Shown here: one piece after another, positions 25,732-36,918 of the stretch
Numbering within the stretch: position 1 is the stretch's first letter
Layout of the letters: every line of letters starts with the position of its first letter
NCBI GenBank assembly: GCA_963667515.2
Contig: CAXXXY010000003.1
Coordinates: 1-40,560 of the forward strand
Reading direction: 5' to 3'
Source: VYDC01 sp963667515
Lineage (GTDB): Bacteria; Chloroflexota; Dehalococcoidia; UBA2979
DNA length: 40,560 nt
The notes under the pieces: model-generated
What the model saw: only the letters and a program-made list of their open reading frames with translations
The model's database searches: none
Told to the model about the DNA's origin: nothing
Program-made: the position numbers and the translations under genes

Positions 25732-26781
25732 TGTAGTTCCCACGTAGGTTGTTGACAGGATGAGGGGCCTCGCCCGCTGCTGTGTGTGACAGCACGGCAG
25801 TAGCGAGGAGAGGACACCCTCATGGCCCATCGTAACGCGCGGCTGACGCCGCTGACCCGACTCGAGCTCGTGCGGGAAGTGGACGCCGGCTGGCCCCAGG
25901 CTGAGGTCGCTCGCCACTTCCGCGTCTCCCGCCACACCGTTGCCAAGTGGCTGGGGCGCTTCCGGGCGGAGGGAGCGGCAGGGCTCGAGGACCGCAGCTC
26001 CGCCCCGCGCGCGCATCCCCGGCGCACGCCGCCCGAGCTGGAGCGACGCATCTGCGCCGTGCGACGCACGCAGGGATTCGGGCCGCATCGCATCCAGTGG
26101 GCGCTCGGGGTCGCCCGCTCCACGGTCTACGCCGTGCTGCGGCGCCGTGGCCTCAACCGGCTCGACCGCCTGCACCGCGTCACCCGGGAGCCGGTCCGCT
26201 ACGAGCACGACGCCCCCGGCGACCTGCTGCATCTCGACGTGAAGAAGCTCGGGCGCGTCCCCGAGGGCGGCGGCAAGCGAATGGCGCCTGGCTTCGCCGA
26301 GACGCGCTCCGGGCCGCATTCGCGGCGTTCGCTGGGGCTGGAGTACCTACACGTCGCCGTCGACGACCACAGCCGTTACGCCTACGTCTCCGTCCTGCCC
26401 GACGAGCGTGGCGCGAGCTGCGCCGCCTTCCTCGAGCAGGCGCTCGCGGCCTTCCGCCGGCGTGGCGTGCGCGTGCGCCGGGTCCTGACCGACAACGCGA
26501 AGGCCTACACCGTCGCCCGCAGCTTCCACGGCGCCGCCGCCGCCGCAGACGTGCGGCTGTCGCACACGCGGCCCTACCGCCCGCAGACGAACGGCAAAGC
26601 CGAGCGTTTCATCCAGATCCTGCAGAACGAGTGGGCCTACGCCCGCCCCTACCGCTCCAACGCCGAGCGGCTGCGCCAGCTCCCACGCTGGCTCTACCGC
26701 TACAATCACCGCCGACCGCACGGCGGCGTCGGCGGGGCCGTCCCCGCCTCCCGCCTGTGAACAACCTTCCTGGGTAGTACA
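25732..26781 (+). mobile_element. IS481-family element, copy D (complete, 1050 bp)
   Basis: Complete element with the same inverted repeats and TGT/ACA ends. CTAG flanks at 25727-25730 and 26783-26786; six-base flanks cctagc and gctagc. The right CTAG contains the stop codon of the giant membrane protein on the minus strand. The insertion separates that gene from the PrsW gene that followed it. Confidence 0.95.
25822..26760 (+). CDS. IS481-family DDE transposase (copy D)
   Basis: 312 residues; same helix-turn-helix and DDE motifs as the other copies, with the consensus sequence at every position where B or C differs. Only silent changes are visible. Likely active. Confidence 0.96.
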   Translation: MAHRNARLTPLTRLELVREVDAGWPQAEVARHFRVSRHTVAKWLGRFRAEGAAGLEDRSSAPRAHPRRTPPELERRICAVRRTQGFGPHRIQWALGVARSTVYAVLRRRGLNRLDRLHRVTREPVRYEHDAPGDLLHLDVKKLGRVPEGGGKRMAPGFAETRSGPHSRRSLGLEYLHVAVDDHSRYAYVSVLPDERGASCAAFLEQALAAFRRRGVRVRRVLTDNAKAYTVARSFHGAAAAADVRLSHTRPYRPQTNGKAERFIQILQNEWAYARPYRSNAERLRQLPRWLYRYNHRRPHGGVGGAVPASRL

Positions 26782-26782
26782 G

Positions 26783-29700
26783 CTAGCTCCACTGCTCGAG
26801 GCGGGTGCGCATGCCCGCCGCCGCAGCGATCACCCTCGTGCGGCTGCGCTCCGCCGCGAGGCCGAGCGCGATCATCAGCACGCCGATCGCGCCGAAGACG
26901 ATCCACTGGTTGACGTGCTGCACGGGCTCGATCAGCAGCAGGATGATGTCGGCGACGAACGCGACCAGCGCCGCGAAGAAGGGCCGCTTCCAGCGCAGCA
27001 CCGCGGCCCCGGCCAGCACCGCCAGGCCCTCCGCGAAGAGCAGCCGGCGGTACGTCTCGACGGAGCGCTCCGCCTCCAGCGCGCCGATCGCCTGCGCCAG
27101 CGGCACCGCCAGCAACAGCGCGACGCCACCCCACTCCAGCGCCAGCGTCGCCGCCCCCGCGCCGCGCCGACGCTCGAGGCGCGCGATCGCCAGCAGGTAG
27201 AGCCCCGCCGGCAGCGCGAAGAGCTGCGGCTCGTCCACCTCGACGTGCACCAGCTGCAGCGCGAACGCCGCCTCCAGCAGGCCCACGCCGAGGTAGCTGA
27301 GACGGAGCTCGCGTATCGCGTAGGCCACCAACACCGCGTGCAAGCCCATGACCGCGAGCACCCAGGTGAGCGGCCGTGCCTCGGCGCGCGCCCACTCGGC
27401 GTCGACCCACGCGCCGACGGCGACGGCGACCGCCGCGAGCGCCAGCGCCATCGAGGCGAGGCGCAGCGGCCGCGACCACAGCGCCAGCGCCGGCGCCGTG
27501 CGCGCACCCTCGGCGGCGATGCGCAGGCCGAGCGCGGCGGCCGCGGCCGCGATCGCCGCCTCCTCGATCGAGAGCTCGGCGATCCGGAGCGCGTGCGCCA
27601 CGGCCGCGCCCAGCAGCGCCAGCGACACCCACGCGAGCGCCTCGCTGCGCCGGTGCGCGGCGACGGCGCCCGCGACCACGGCGTAGGCGGCGGCGGTCGC
27701 CAGGCCCGGCCACGGCTCGACGCTCGCGACGGCGAGCGAGACGACGAGCGCCACACCCGCGTGCGCATGGAGCGGCCACGACCAGCGCAGCAGCAGCGGG
27801 CGGCGCGTCGGGCGCTTCCGGTGCTCGCGCCGCCACAGCCACTCGCCGCTCGCCGCCGCCACCACGACCACCGGCACGAGCCACGTCATCGCCAACGGCC
27901 ACGTCGACCACGCATCGCCGAGGAACAGCGCCTGCAGGTAGGCGAGCTCGCCCGCGAGTAGCGCCGGCACGAGCCAGATCGGCCCGCGCAGCGACAGCCC
28001 CGCGCCGCCGATGAGCGCCGCGGCCGCCGCGAGCGTCGCGGCCAGCGGCCAGCCGCCCTCCGTCGACCAGGCGGCAGCGAGCAGGGCGAGCGCGATCGCG
28101 GCGAGGTAGAGCGGCGTCGCGGCCGCGTCGTACGAGGGCAGCGAGCGACCGAGCACGACGCGCAGCCCCGCGGGCGAGCGCGGCGCCCAGCGGCGGCTCA
28201 GCGCAGCGGCGGCGAGTGCACCCGCGGCGCCGGGCAGCAGCGCGAGCCCCTCGTGCGCGGGGTCGAGATCCTCGATGAGCGGGACGCCCGCCACGTAGGC
28301 GACCGATCCGAGCAGCACCGCCGCGTACACGAGCGCGCTCCGCCACAGCACGATCGAGGCGAGCAGGTAGAACGCGGCCCCGGCGGCGAAGGTCCCGACC
28401 ACGGTCCCGCGCTCCTGCCACGCGCTGAAGCCGAGGCCCGCGGCGCTGATCAGGAACGCGCCGGTGAGCAGGGGCACGGCGGTCGGCGCGATGCGCTCGC
28501 GGATCGGGCGCAGGCGCCGCAGGCGACCGCGCGCGTGCACGGCCCACGCGCCCAGCAGGTAGACGGTGGCGAGCCCGAGCGCGGCGGCGCCGTAGCGCCC
28601 GCGCGGAACGTCGAGCCGATCGAGCAGCATCAGGCCCCACAGCGGCCCGAGCAGGGCCGCGAGCTGCAGCCACGCGACCTGCCTCGACACGAGGCCCGAG
28701 GCGGCGTAGAGGGCGATCGACGCGCCGAAGGTCGCGAGACGCAGCGACTCGTCGGGCCACGCAGCGAGCGGGCCGACCACCGAGAGCGCGTACGCCGCGA
28801 GGTACCACGGGTAGCGGTAGCCGAGCTCGCGCCGCCCCAGCGCCCAGCCCACGGCCGCATAGGCGATCGCGAGCGCGGTCAGCGCCACGCCGTAGTGCGC
28901 GGGCTCCGTGTCGCGCAGCGAGAGCAGCAGCATCAGCTCGACGGGGAGGAGCCACGCGAGGGGGTACTGCAGCGCCCCGCGCGCGACCGACGTGGCCGCG
29001 GCGCCGAGCGGGCCGACGTGGCGCCGCAGCGCGCGCTCGAAGGCGCCGTGCCAGCCTCGGTCGGCTGCCGCGGCCGAGACGCCGAAGATCGCGATCGCGA
29101 TGGCCACGACGAGGGCGTTGAGGCCGCGGTCGGGCACCGAGACGAGGATCGCCCCCAGCGCCAGCAGGTAGCCCGCGCCGGCCGGCGGCCCCGCGTAGCG
29201 AACGGCGACGCGACCGAGCCCCAGCGCGATCGCCGCGTAGGCCGCGGCCAGCAGCACGATGCTGCGCGCCTGCTCGGGCGCGGTGAGGGCGTCGACGGCG
29301 TAGAAGCCGCGGTCCCCCAGCAGCACGAGCGCGGGCACGAGCAGCCACGCCACCGCATGCAGCGCGCTCGGCGCGCGCCACCAGCCGCTGAGCACGGCGA
29401 GCAGCGCGGCCGCGCCCGCGTAGCTCCACGGCGCGAGGTCCGAGCCCCGCGCGTCGACGATGTCGTAGGTCGAGACGGCGAGCGCGACGCCGAGCGCGAG
29501 CAGACCGCCGACGAACAGCGGGTGCGCCGCGAGCGGGCCGTCCGCGGGGCGGGCGAGCAGCCGGCGCAGCGACGCGTGCCGCCACGGCCGGCGCAGCCAC
29601 GGCTCGGCCGCCACCAGCTCGACGGCGGCGAGCGCGAGCAGCGCCAGCGAGCGCTCATGCCCGCCGACGTCGAGGCGCGCCAGCGCCAGCGCGAGCGGCG

Positions 29701-31403
29701 CGAACAGCAGCACGGCGGCGGCGTAGCCGGGGAGCCGCGAGCGCACGATCCACATCGCGCCCGCCACGCCGCCCGTGACCATCGCCAGCGCGACCGCGTG
29801 CGAGCCGCCCTCGACATCCGCCCACGCCGCCGCCGTCGCGAGCAGCACGTAGCCGACGAGGAAGTACGGCGTCAGCAGCCGCAGCCAGAGCTCGACGCTG
29901 CGCGCTCGCCACAGGCCGCGGCGGGCGATCGCGCCCACCACGAGGTAGGCGATCCCCAGCCCCGCGAACGCCAGGTCCTGGCGCTGCGGCGGAATCTCGG
30001 AGGCGGCCAGCGCGAGCGCCGCGGCGACGGCCACCAGCGCTGCCGCGACGTACTCGAACGGCAGGCGGCGCGTCAGCACCGTCAGCAGCGCGTAGACCGC
30101 GGCGAGCGCGCCGTAGCTCGACGCGGCGGCATAGGGTCAGCAGCGCGTCGTCGCCGCTGCCGACGGTGACGACGGGGATGCAGGCGGCGACGGCCGTGAG
30201 GCCGAGCGCGACCACCGTCTCGGGCCCGAGCGAGTCGAGCCACGCGGCGGGGTCGCTGCTCGGCTCGCGCGGCTCGCGCACGCGGCGCGTCCAGCCGACG
30301 AGGGCGTAGGCCGCGGCGAGCCCCGCGACGGCCACGCCTCGCCACGCCGGCTCGACGATGCTCGTCGACTCCAGCGCGAGCAGGTAGGCCACCCCCAGCA
30401 GCACCGCCGCGACGTACTCGAGGGCGCGCGAGCGGTGGAGCGCGGCCGCGCCGCCGGTGACCGCGGCCAGCAGCGCGTAGCTCACGGCGGCCGAGTCGAC
30501 CAGCGTGCCGCGGTCGACCGCCTCGTCGACGCTGAGCATGATGAGCGGGTAGGCCGCCGCGACCGCGACGAGCCCGAACCCCACGAGCGTCTCCGCGCAC
30601 GCCGAGCGCAGCAGCTCCTGCGGCGATGCGCCGCTCACGGGCCGCTCCCCGCGCAGCCAGCCGACGGCGACGTGCGGCCCCGCCATCCCGGCGAGCGCCA
30701 CGCCGTACCAGAGCGGGTCGACCACCTCGCGCGCCTCGATCGTGAGCAGCACGGCCACGGGCAGCAGCAGCGCCGCCACCAGCTCGAAGAGCGGCCGGCG
30801 GTAGAGCGCGGTCGCGACCGCGTAGGCGGCGGTGAGCAGCCACAGCGTGGCCGCCGCCGGCGCGAACGTCGTGAGCGGGGCGAGCGCGGCGGCGGTCGCG
30901 GTGAGCGCGAGCGCGACCACCGTCTCCGGGCCCAGCCAGCTCGCCCACGCGAGAGGCGTGGCGCCGGCCGGCTCGCCGGCGCGCGCGCCGCCGCGCAGCC
31001 AGCGGACGGCGACGTAGCCGACGGCCAGCGCGGCGAGCGCGGCGCCGTACCACTCGCGATCGACGAGCTCGCCGCCCTCCAGCGCCAGCAGCGCGGCCGC
31101 CGGCAGCAGCAGCGCGGCCACGTACTCGAAGGCGACGCGGCGGAAGAGCCGCGCGGCGAGCGCGTAGACGGCGGTCAGCGCGCCGTAGGTGACGGCGGCG
31201 GAGCGCGCGGTGGAGAGCGGATACTCCAGCGCTGCGTCCGCGATCGCGACCACCTGCAGCGCGGCGACGGCGGTGAGGGCGAGGCCGACCACGGTCTGCG
31301 GCCCGAGCCAGCTCGCCCAGCTCGCGATCGTCGAGTCGGCTGTGTCGTCGGGCTCGCCCGCGCGCGCGCCGCTGCGCAGCCGGCCGAGCACGACGAGCCC
31401 GCC
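26783..31403 (-). pseudogene. Giant polytopic membrane protein, C-terminal part (split by IS copy E)
   Basis: About 1540 codons that are almost entirely membrane helices. The first 500 residues contain tandem modules of about 114-125 residues, each with (F/L)E(Y/L)VAA(L/V)LL, a loop, (E/P)xWxGxAxAGxAxxYVAVGW, and LGPETVVALxLTAVAA. At least four such modules are visible before the pattern fades. One extra base near 30135 (CTGACC then CTATGC) breaks the frame between SGDDALLT and YAAASSYGALAAVYALL. The C-terminus ends GMRTRLEQWS, its TAG stop being the CTAG used by IS copy D. The N-terminal part is at 32460-34333. The shape recalls DUF2157-like and SCO7613-type bacterial membrane proteins of unknown role. 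No transport or enzyme motif is seen. Confidence 0.75.
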
Positions 31404-31408
31404 CTAGG

Positions 31409-32458
31409 TGTACTACCCAGGAAGGTTGTTCACAGGCGGGAGGCGGGGACGGCCCCGCCGACGCCGCCGTGCGGTCGGCGGTGATTGTAGCGGTAGAGCC
31501 AGCGTGGGAGCTGGCGCAGCCGCTCGGCGTTGGAGCGGTAGGGGCGGGCGTAGGCCCACTCGTTCTGCAGGATCTGGATGAAACGCTCGGCTTTGCCGTT
31601 CGTCTGCGGGCGGTAGGGCCGCGTGTGCGACAGCCGCACGTCTGCGGCAGCGGCGGCGCCGTGGAAGCTGCGGGCGACGGTGTAGGCCTTCGCGTTGTCG
31701 GTCAGGACCCGGCGCACGCGCACGCCACGCCGGCGGAAGGCCGCGAGCGCCTGCTCGAGGAAGGCGGCGCAGCTCGCGCCACGCTCGTCGGGCAGGACGG
31801 AGACGTAGGCGTAACGGCTGTGGTCGTCGACGGCGACGTGTAGGTACTCCAGCCCCAGCGAACGCCGCGAATGCGGCCCGGAGCGCGTCTCGGCGAAGCC
31901 AGGCGCCATTCGCTTGCCGCCGCCCTCGGGGACGCGCCCGAGCTTCTTCACGTCGAGATGCAGCAGGTCGCCGGGGGCGTCGTGCTCGTAGCGGACCGGC
32001 TCCCGGGTGACGCGGTGCAGGCGGTCGAGCCGGTTGAGGCCGCGGCGCCGCAGCACGGCGTAGACCGTGGAGCGGGCGACCCCGAGCGCCCACTGGATGC
32101 GATGCGGCCCGAATCCCTGCGTGCGTCGCACGGCGCAGATGCGTCGCTCCAGCTCGGGCGGCGTGCGCCGGGGATGCGCGCGCGGGGCGGAGCTGCGGTC
32201 CTCGAGCCCTGCCGCTCCCTCCGCCCGGAAGCGCCCCAGCCACTTGGCAACGGTGTGGCGGGAGACGCGGAAGTGGCGAGCGACCTCAGCCTGGGGCCAG
32301 CCGGCGTCCACTTCCCGCACGAGCTCGAGTCGGGTCAGCGGCGTCAGCCGCGCGTTACGATGGGCCATGAGGGTGTCCTCTCCTCGCTACTGCCGTGCTG
32401 TCACACACAGCAGCGGGCGAGGCCCCTCATCCTGTCAACAACCTACGTGGGAACTACA
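31409..32458 (-). mobile_element. IS481-family element, copy E (complete, 1050 bp)
   Basis: Complete element in reverse orientation. It has a perfect six-base duplication cctagg on both sides (31403-31408 and 32459-32464), the only full NCTAGN match among the copies. It lies inside the giant membrane protein gene. Joining the flanks through one CTAG keeps the reading frame, but gives an in-frame TAG. Confidence 0.95.
31430..32368 (-). CDS. IS481-family DDE transposase (copy E)
   Basis: 312 residues with intact helix-turn-helix and DDE motifs; it has the consensus residue wherever copies A, B and C show changes. Frame, ribosome-binding region and leader hairpin match the other copies. Likely active. 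Confidence 0.96.
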   Translation of the reverse strand: MAHRNARLTPLTRLELVREVDAGWPQAEVARHFRVSRHTVAKWLGRFRAEGAAGLEDRSSAPRAHPRRTPPELERRICAVRRTQGFGPHRIQWALGVARSTVYAVLRRRGLNRLDRLHRVTREPVRYEHDAPGDLLHLDVKKLGRVPEGGGKRMAPGFAETRSGPHSRRSLGLEYLHVAVDDHSRYAYVSVLPDERGASCAAFLEQALAAFRRRGVRVRRVLTDNAKAYTVARSFHGAAAAADVRLSHTRPYRPQTNGKAERFIQILQNEWAYARPYRSNAERLRQLPRWLYRYNHRRPHGGVGGAVPASRL

Positions 32459-32459
32459 C

Positions 32460-34333
32460 CTAGGCCGCCGCGAGCGCCGTGCCCCGCCACTCGTTGCCGA
32501 GCCCGACCGCCTCCAGGGCGAGCGCCAGCGCACCGACGGCGAGCACGGTGCTCGCGTACTCGAAGAGGCGCCGGTCGAAGACGAGCGCCGCGGTCGCGGC
32601 CAGGACGGCGAGCAGCGCCCACGTCACGGCGGCGCTCGCGGGCATGAGCCACGGGTAGAGGAGCGCCGCGAGCACGAGCACGAGCGCCGTCGCGGGCAGC
32701 ACGCCGAGGTCACGCCACGCCGCGAGCGACGGCGGCGCGCCTCGTCCGCGCAGGCGCAGCCGCGGCCACGCGCCCGGGGTCGCCAGCAGGTAGGCCTGCG
32801 CCAGCACCGCGATCACGGGCGCGTACCACTCGACGTCGATGGCGGGGACGTCGCGCAGCGCGAGCACGAGCGCGAGCGGCGCGCCGAGCGCGGCGCCGGC
32901 CGCCTGCCACGGCCCGACCCTCGGCCCGCCGACCCGCGCCGCGAGCCCGTAGCTCGCGGCCCCAGCGGCGACCGCGGCCGCCAGCGAGAAGCGTCCCAGC
33001 GGCGCCGTGTCCGGCGTCAGCGCCAGCGCGACCAGGATCATGACGATCGCGGGCACCCACGCGTGCGCCAGCCAGAAGACGTGCGCCTCCAGCTCGCCCA
33101 CGCCGCTGCGCCGGCGCAGGCGCGCCGCGGCCAGCACCAGCAGCGGGGCGACCGCCGCCGCCGGCGCGACCTGCCAGTCCCACCCGACCCCCGCGAGCTT
33201 CAGGCCGCTGACGATCGCGGCGCCGAACAGCAGCGCCGCGCCGTACGCGAGCAGCACCAGCCGGTAGCGAAGCGCCGCCGCCGCGTACACCGGCGCCGTG
33301 ACGACGCAGATCAGCAGCAAGTTCGCGGGCGCGTCGATCGCGACGCCCGCGAAGGTGGGCGAGCCGGGGCGCGCCGCATTGAGGTGGTACGCCGCGACGC
33401 CGATGTTGAGCGGCACCCAGAGCGCGCCGACGTCCATCAGCACGCCGCCCGAGCGACGCAGCCCCAGCCGCTGGCGCACGTGGTGGCCGACGAGCCAGAA
33501 GCTCACGCCGCCCGCGACCAGCAGCGACTGCTGGATGAGCCATGGCTGCCCCGCCCGGAACGAGTTGACCGTGAGCGTGAGCGTCGCGGCGAGGACCAGC
33601 GCCGCGCCGAGGTAGAGCAGTGCCTGCAGCGTCCGCTCCGAGAGCAACGCCATCCCGAGCTGCGACCACGAGATCCGCACGCGCGGCGCTCGCGGACCGG
33701 GGGGCCGCCCTGGCGGGGCGGCCTCCCGACGCGGTGCGGTCAGCGGCGGCGGCGCGGCAGCCGCAGGCGGCGCTGGTGGCGGGCGAGACGAGGCGGAAGC
33801 GCCCTCCTCGGGCGCGGGAGGTGCGGCGTCGGGGCGAGGCGCCGGCGTCGGCGGAACCGGCGGGGCCGGAGGCTGCGCCTCGGCGGTCGGCTCGGCGAGC
33901 GCGGCCGGTCGAAGGAACTCGCGCGGCAGCTGCGGCGACGTCGCCCCGCCGCTCGGCTCGGACGGCGCGGACTGCGGCGGGGCGGGCTCGGCGCGCGAGC
34001 CGGAGCCGCCGACGCCTCGCTGCCCGCGCGCTCGGCCAGCGGCGAGGCGGACCGATCCGCGCTCGGTGCGCGACCGGCTCCCGCTCGCTGCTCCCGCAGC
34101 TGGCGCTCGTAGTGCTGGGTCAGCCGCAGCGCGCTCGCCTCGTCGAGCAGGCCGCGCGAGCGCCACGCGCCCAGCTCCTCGAGCAGCGCGACGGTGTTGC
34201 GGAGGCTGGGGTTGAGCGCGACGGGACTTCACGCGGCGCCGCACTCCGTGCAGTAGGCGGCGTCGCCCGAGAGCTGCAGCCCACACTCGGCGCAGTAGCG
34301 TCGCCCCACCGGGCTGCTCGGTTGCTCGACCAT
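32460..34333 (-). pseudogene. Giant polytopic membrane protein, N-terminal part with zinc ribbon (split by IS copy E)
   Basis: The ATG at 34333 opens MVEQPSSPVGRRYCAECG, continuing to YCTECGAA: a zinc ribbon of two CxxC pairs. An in-frame TGA follows at 34229-34231, then in the same frame LRNTVALLEELGAWRSRGLLDEASALRLTQHYE, a helical region like DUF2157 N-termini. After a further frame change near 34010 comes a Pro/Ala-rich linker and then membrane helices from SERTLQALLYLGAALVLA onward, ending at EWRGTALAAA and a TAG next to IS copy E. Together with the part at 26783-31403 the protein would have about 2160 residues. The TGA and frame changes may be sequence errors or decay. The longer frame reaching 37328 is an antisense shadow of the export operon. 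Confidence 0.7.
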
Positions 34334-34584
34334 CGTGCGGGCCTCGCGGGCTGCCCCCGGCTCGCGGTCGGGACGAGTCGCCACCACCGCCCGCGAGCCG
34401 TGCCCACGACGAGAGTCTGCCACGCCCGCCAGGCCCCCGAGGGGCGAAGGTCATATCTGCAGGGTGATGTCCGACCCATGCCCACGTGCCGACGATCGCG
34501 CCCGGATCGCCGCCGGCCACGCTTTCGCGCCGCTTACGCGGCCCGCGGTAACGTCCGTCGCCGGAACGCGCGAGGAGGGCCGCG
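34334..34584. promoter_or_regulatory. Divergent promoter region
   Basis: About 250 bases separate the giant membrane protein gene (minus) and the export operon (plus), so both promoters should lie here. I see no convincing -35/-10 pair or operator. A GAGGAGGGC ribosome-binding site for the plus-strand gene is at its right end. An alternative upstream start for the minus gene exists at 34423. Confidence 0.4.
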
Positions 34585-36918
34585 ATGGCGACAGAGAAGC
34601 TCGACCTCGAAGCGCTGATCCGGGGGCGGCGCTCGCGCTGGCGCTGGCGCTGGCTGCTGCCCGTCGCGGCGCTGGTCGCGCTGCTCGTCGCCGCGACGGC
34701 GTTCCTCGCGGTGCGGCCCAGCGACTCCGACGTCGTGGTCGAGCCGCAGCCCGTCGAGGCGGCGCTCGGGCGGCTCACCTCCACCGTCGACCTCTCCAGA
34801 TCCGCCGCGGCCGCGCGCAGCGACGAGCTCTCCTTCGGCACGGCCGGCAGCGTCGCCACCATCGAGGTCGGCCTCGGCGATCGCGTGAGCGCCGGCCAGC
34901 CCCTCGCGCGGCTCGACACACGCGGCAGCGAGCTCACCCTCGCCGAGGCGCAGCTCAGCCTCGAGCTGTAGCGCGCCGAGCTCGCGGAGCTGCAGGCGAC
35001 GGACGCGACGACGCTGGCCGCGATCGCGGAGGCGCGCCAGTCCGTGGTGACGGCGGGCGGGCGGCTCGCCGACGCCGAGCTGGCGCTCGCCGACCTCGCG
35101 GCGGGCCCCACCGACGTCGCCCTCGCGGCCGCCAGCCGCGACATCGCCGCGCAGCAGGTCGCGCTGATCGAGGCGCGCGAGGCGCTCGCCGCACTCGAGT
35201 CCGGGCCGACCGCGAGCGAGCTGGCCGCCGCCCAGCTCGCCGTCGCCCGGGCGGAGGCCGACCTGCTCGCCGCCGCCGACGATCTCACGGTCGCCAGCGG
35301 GCTTCGCGCGAGCTCGGAGTCGCTCGCGGCGATCCTCGCCGGCGACGCCGGCGACGCCGGCGCCCCCGGCAAAGTCGTGATCGCGCTCCTGCTCGCCGCG
35401 CCGGGGGACGCGCTGGTGGCGGGTGCCGCCGAGACGGCGGCGGGCGCCGACTTCGAGGTGGCGCGGCTGGCCCTCGGCGACGCGAACGCCGACCTCGCGG
35501 CGGTGCAGGCCGGCCCCGCGGCCGCCCAGGTCGAGCTCGCGCGGCGCGAGATCGCGATCGCCGAGGCCACGCTCGACGAGCTCGAGACGGAGGCGCAGGA
35601 GCTGGTGGGCTGGCAGCTGTGGAGCCGGGACACGTTCGACGTCCTGGACGCGGATCGCACGCGCGAGCTGGACGCGGCGCGGGCGGAGATCGCCGAGGCG
35701 CAGGCGGCCCTGGTGCGCGAGCGTGCCGATCTCACGGAGCTGCTCGCGGGCCCGGTGTGAGCGACGTCCTGGGCGCCGAGCTCGCGGTCGCGCGCGCGGA
35801 GACGGCGCTCGCCGACGCCGAGGAGGCGCTCCGCGAGGCGACGCTGCTGGCGCCGTTCGACGGGGTGGTCGAGGCGATCGAGATCGAGGCGGGCGACGGC
35901 GTCTCCGCCGCCGCCGTCGCGTTCGTGCTGACCGACCTCGATCGCATCGTCGTCGAGCTCACCGTCACCGAGGGCGACCTGCTCGACCTCGAGCCGGGGC
36001 AGGTGGGGCTCGCGACCTTCAACGCCATCGACGGCGTCGACTACCCCGTGCGTGTGACGAGCGTGAGCAGCCTGCCCGTGGTCGACCAGGGCGTCGTGAC
36101 CTACGCCGTCGAGGCGGAGGTGCTCCCGGTGAGCGAGCTCGCCGCCGTCGCCGAGGGGCTGAGCGCCCTCCGCGACGGCGCGACGGGCGGCTTCGCCGGC
36201 TTCGCCGGGGGCGCGGGCGGCGGCGCTGCCGCGGATGCCGGCGGGGGCGGCGGAGGGCGCGCGGGCGGAGCGGCCGGGTTCCTCGACCAGCTCCTCGCGG
36301 GCGTGAAGCTGCCCGAGGGCGTGACGGCGCAGGAGGTGCTGCTGGCGGTCGCCGGCGGCGAGACGCTGCCCGAAGGCGTCACGCTGCCCGAGGGCTTCGA
36401 GCTCCCGGAGCAGCTGCGGCAGCGCCTGGCGAGCGGCGGCCTGCCGGGCGCGGCTGGCACCGCCGACAGGGCCGGCGCCGCGGAGCGCGGCGGGGCCGGC
36501 GGGGCAGAGCGCGGCGGCGCGGGCACGGGCGCCGCGGCCGACGTCGAGGCGCCGGAGCGGCTGCTGCCGGCTCCCGGCATGACCGCCAGCGTCACATTGC
36601 TCGCCGAGGTGCGAGCGGAGGCGGTGCTGGGTCCCGGTCGCGGCCGTGCGCCAGCTCGGCGACGAGCTGATCGTGACGGTCCCGGCGGCGGACGGCGCGA
36701 CCGAGCGCGTCATCGTCAGCGTCGGCTCCAGCGACGGCACCTCGGTCGAGATCCTCGAGGGGGTGCAGGCGGGCGACACGCTCCTCATCGGCGCCGAGAC
36801 GGAGGGCGTCCCCTTCAGTGCGACGCAGCAGACGCAGGACGCTGCCCCGGGCGGATTCGGGGGCTTCGGAGGCCCGGGCGGCGGCGGCGGTGCTGGGGGC
36901 GGAGGCGGAGGCCGGTGA
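34585..36918 (+). pseudogene. HlyD/MacA-type membrane fusion protein, with in-frame TAG and two frameshifts
   Basis: An N-terminal anchor (WLLPVAALVALLVAATAFL) is followed by a biotinyl-lipoyl-like segment (GSVATIEVGLGDRVSAGQPLARLD) and a long coiled-coil hairpin rich in Ala, Glu and Leu, then APFDGVVEAIEIEAGDGVS and the beta-barrel part. An in-frame TAG at 34969-34971 interrupts LSLEL and RAELAELQA in the same frame; frames then change near 35757 and 36630 (EAVL to VPVAAVRQLG). Before the last part lies a Gly-rich insertion with LPEGVTLPEGFELP repeats. The C-terminus is Gly-rich. Such proteins link an ABC exporter to the outside. The ABC gene overlaps the stop by three bases. Confidence 0.82.
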
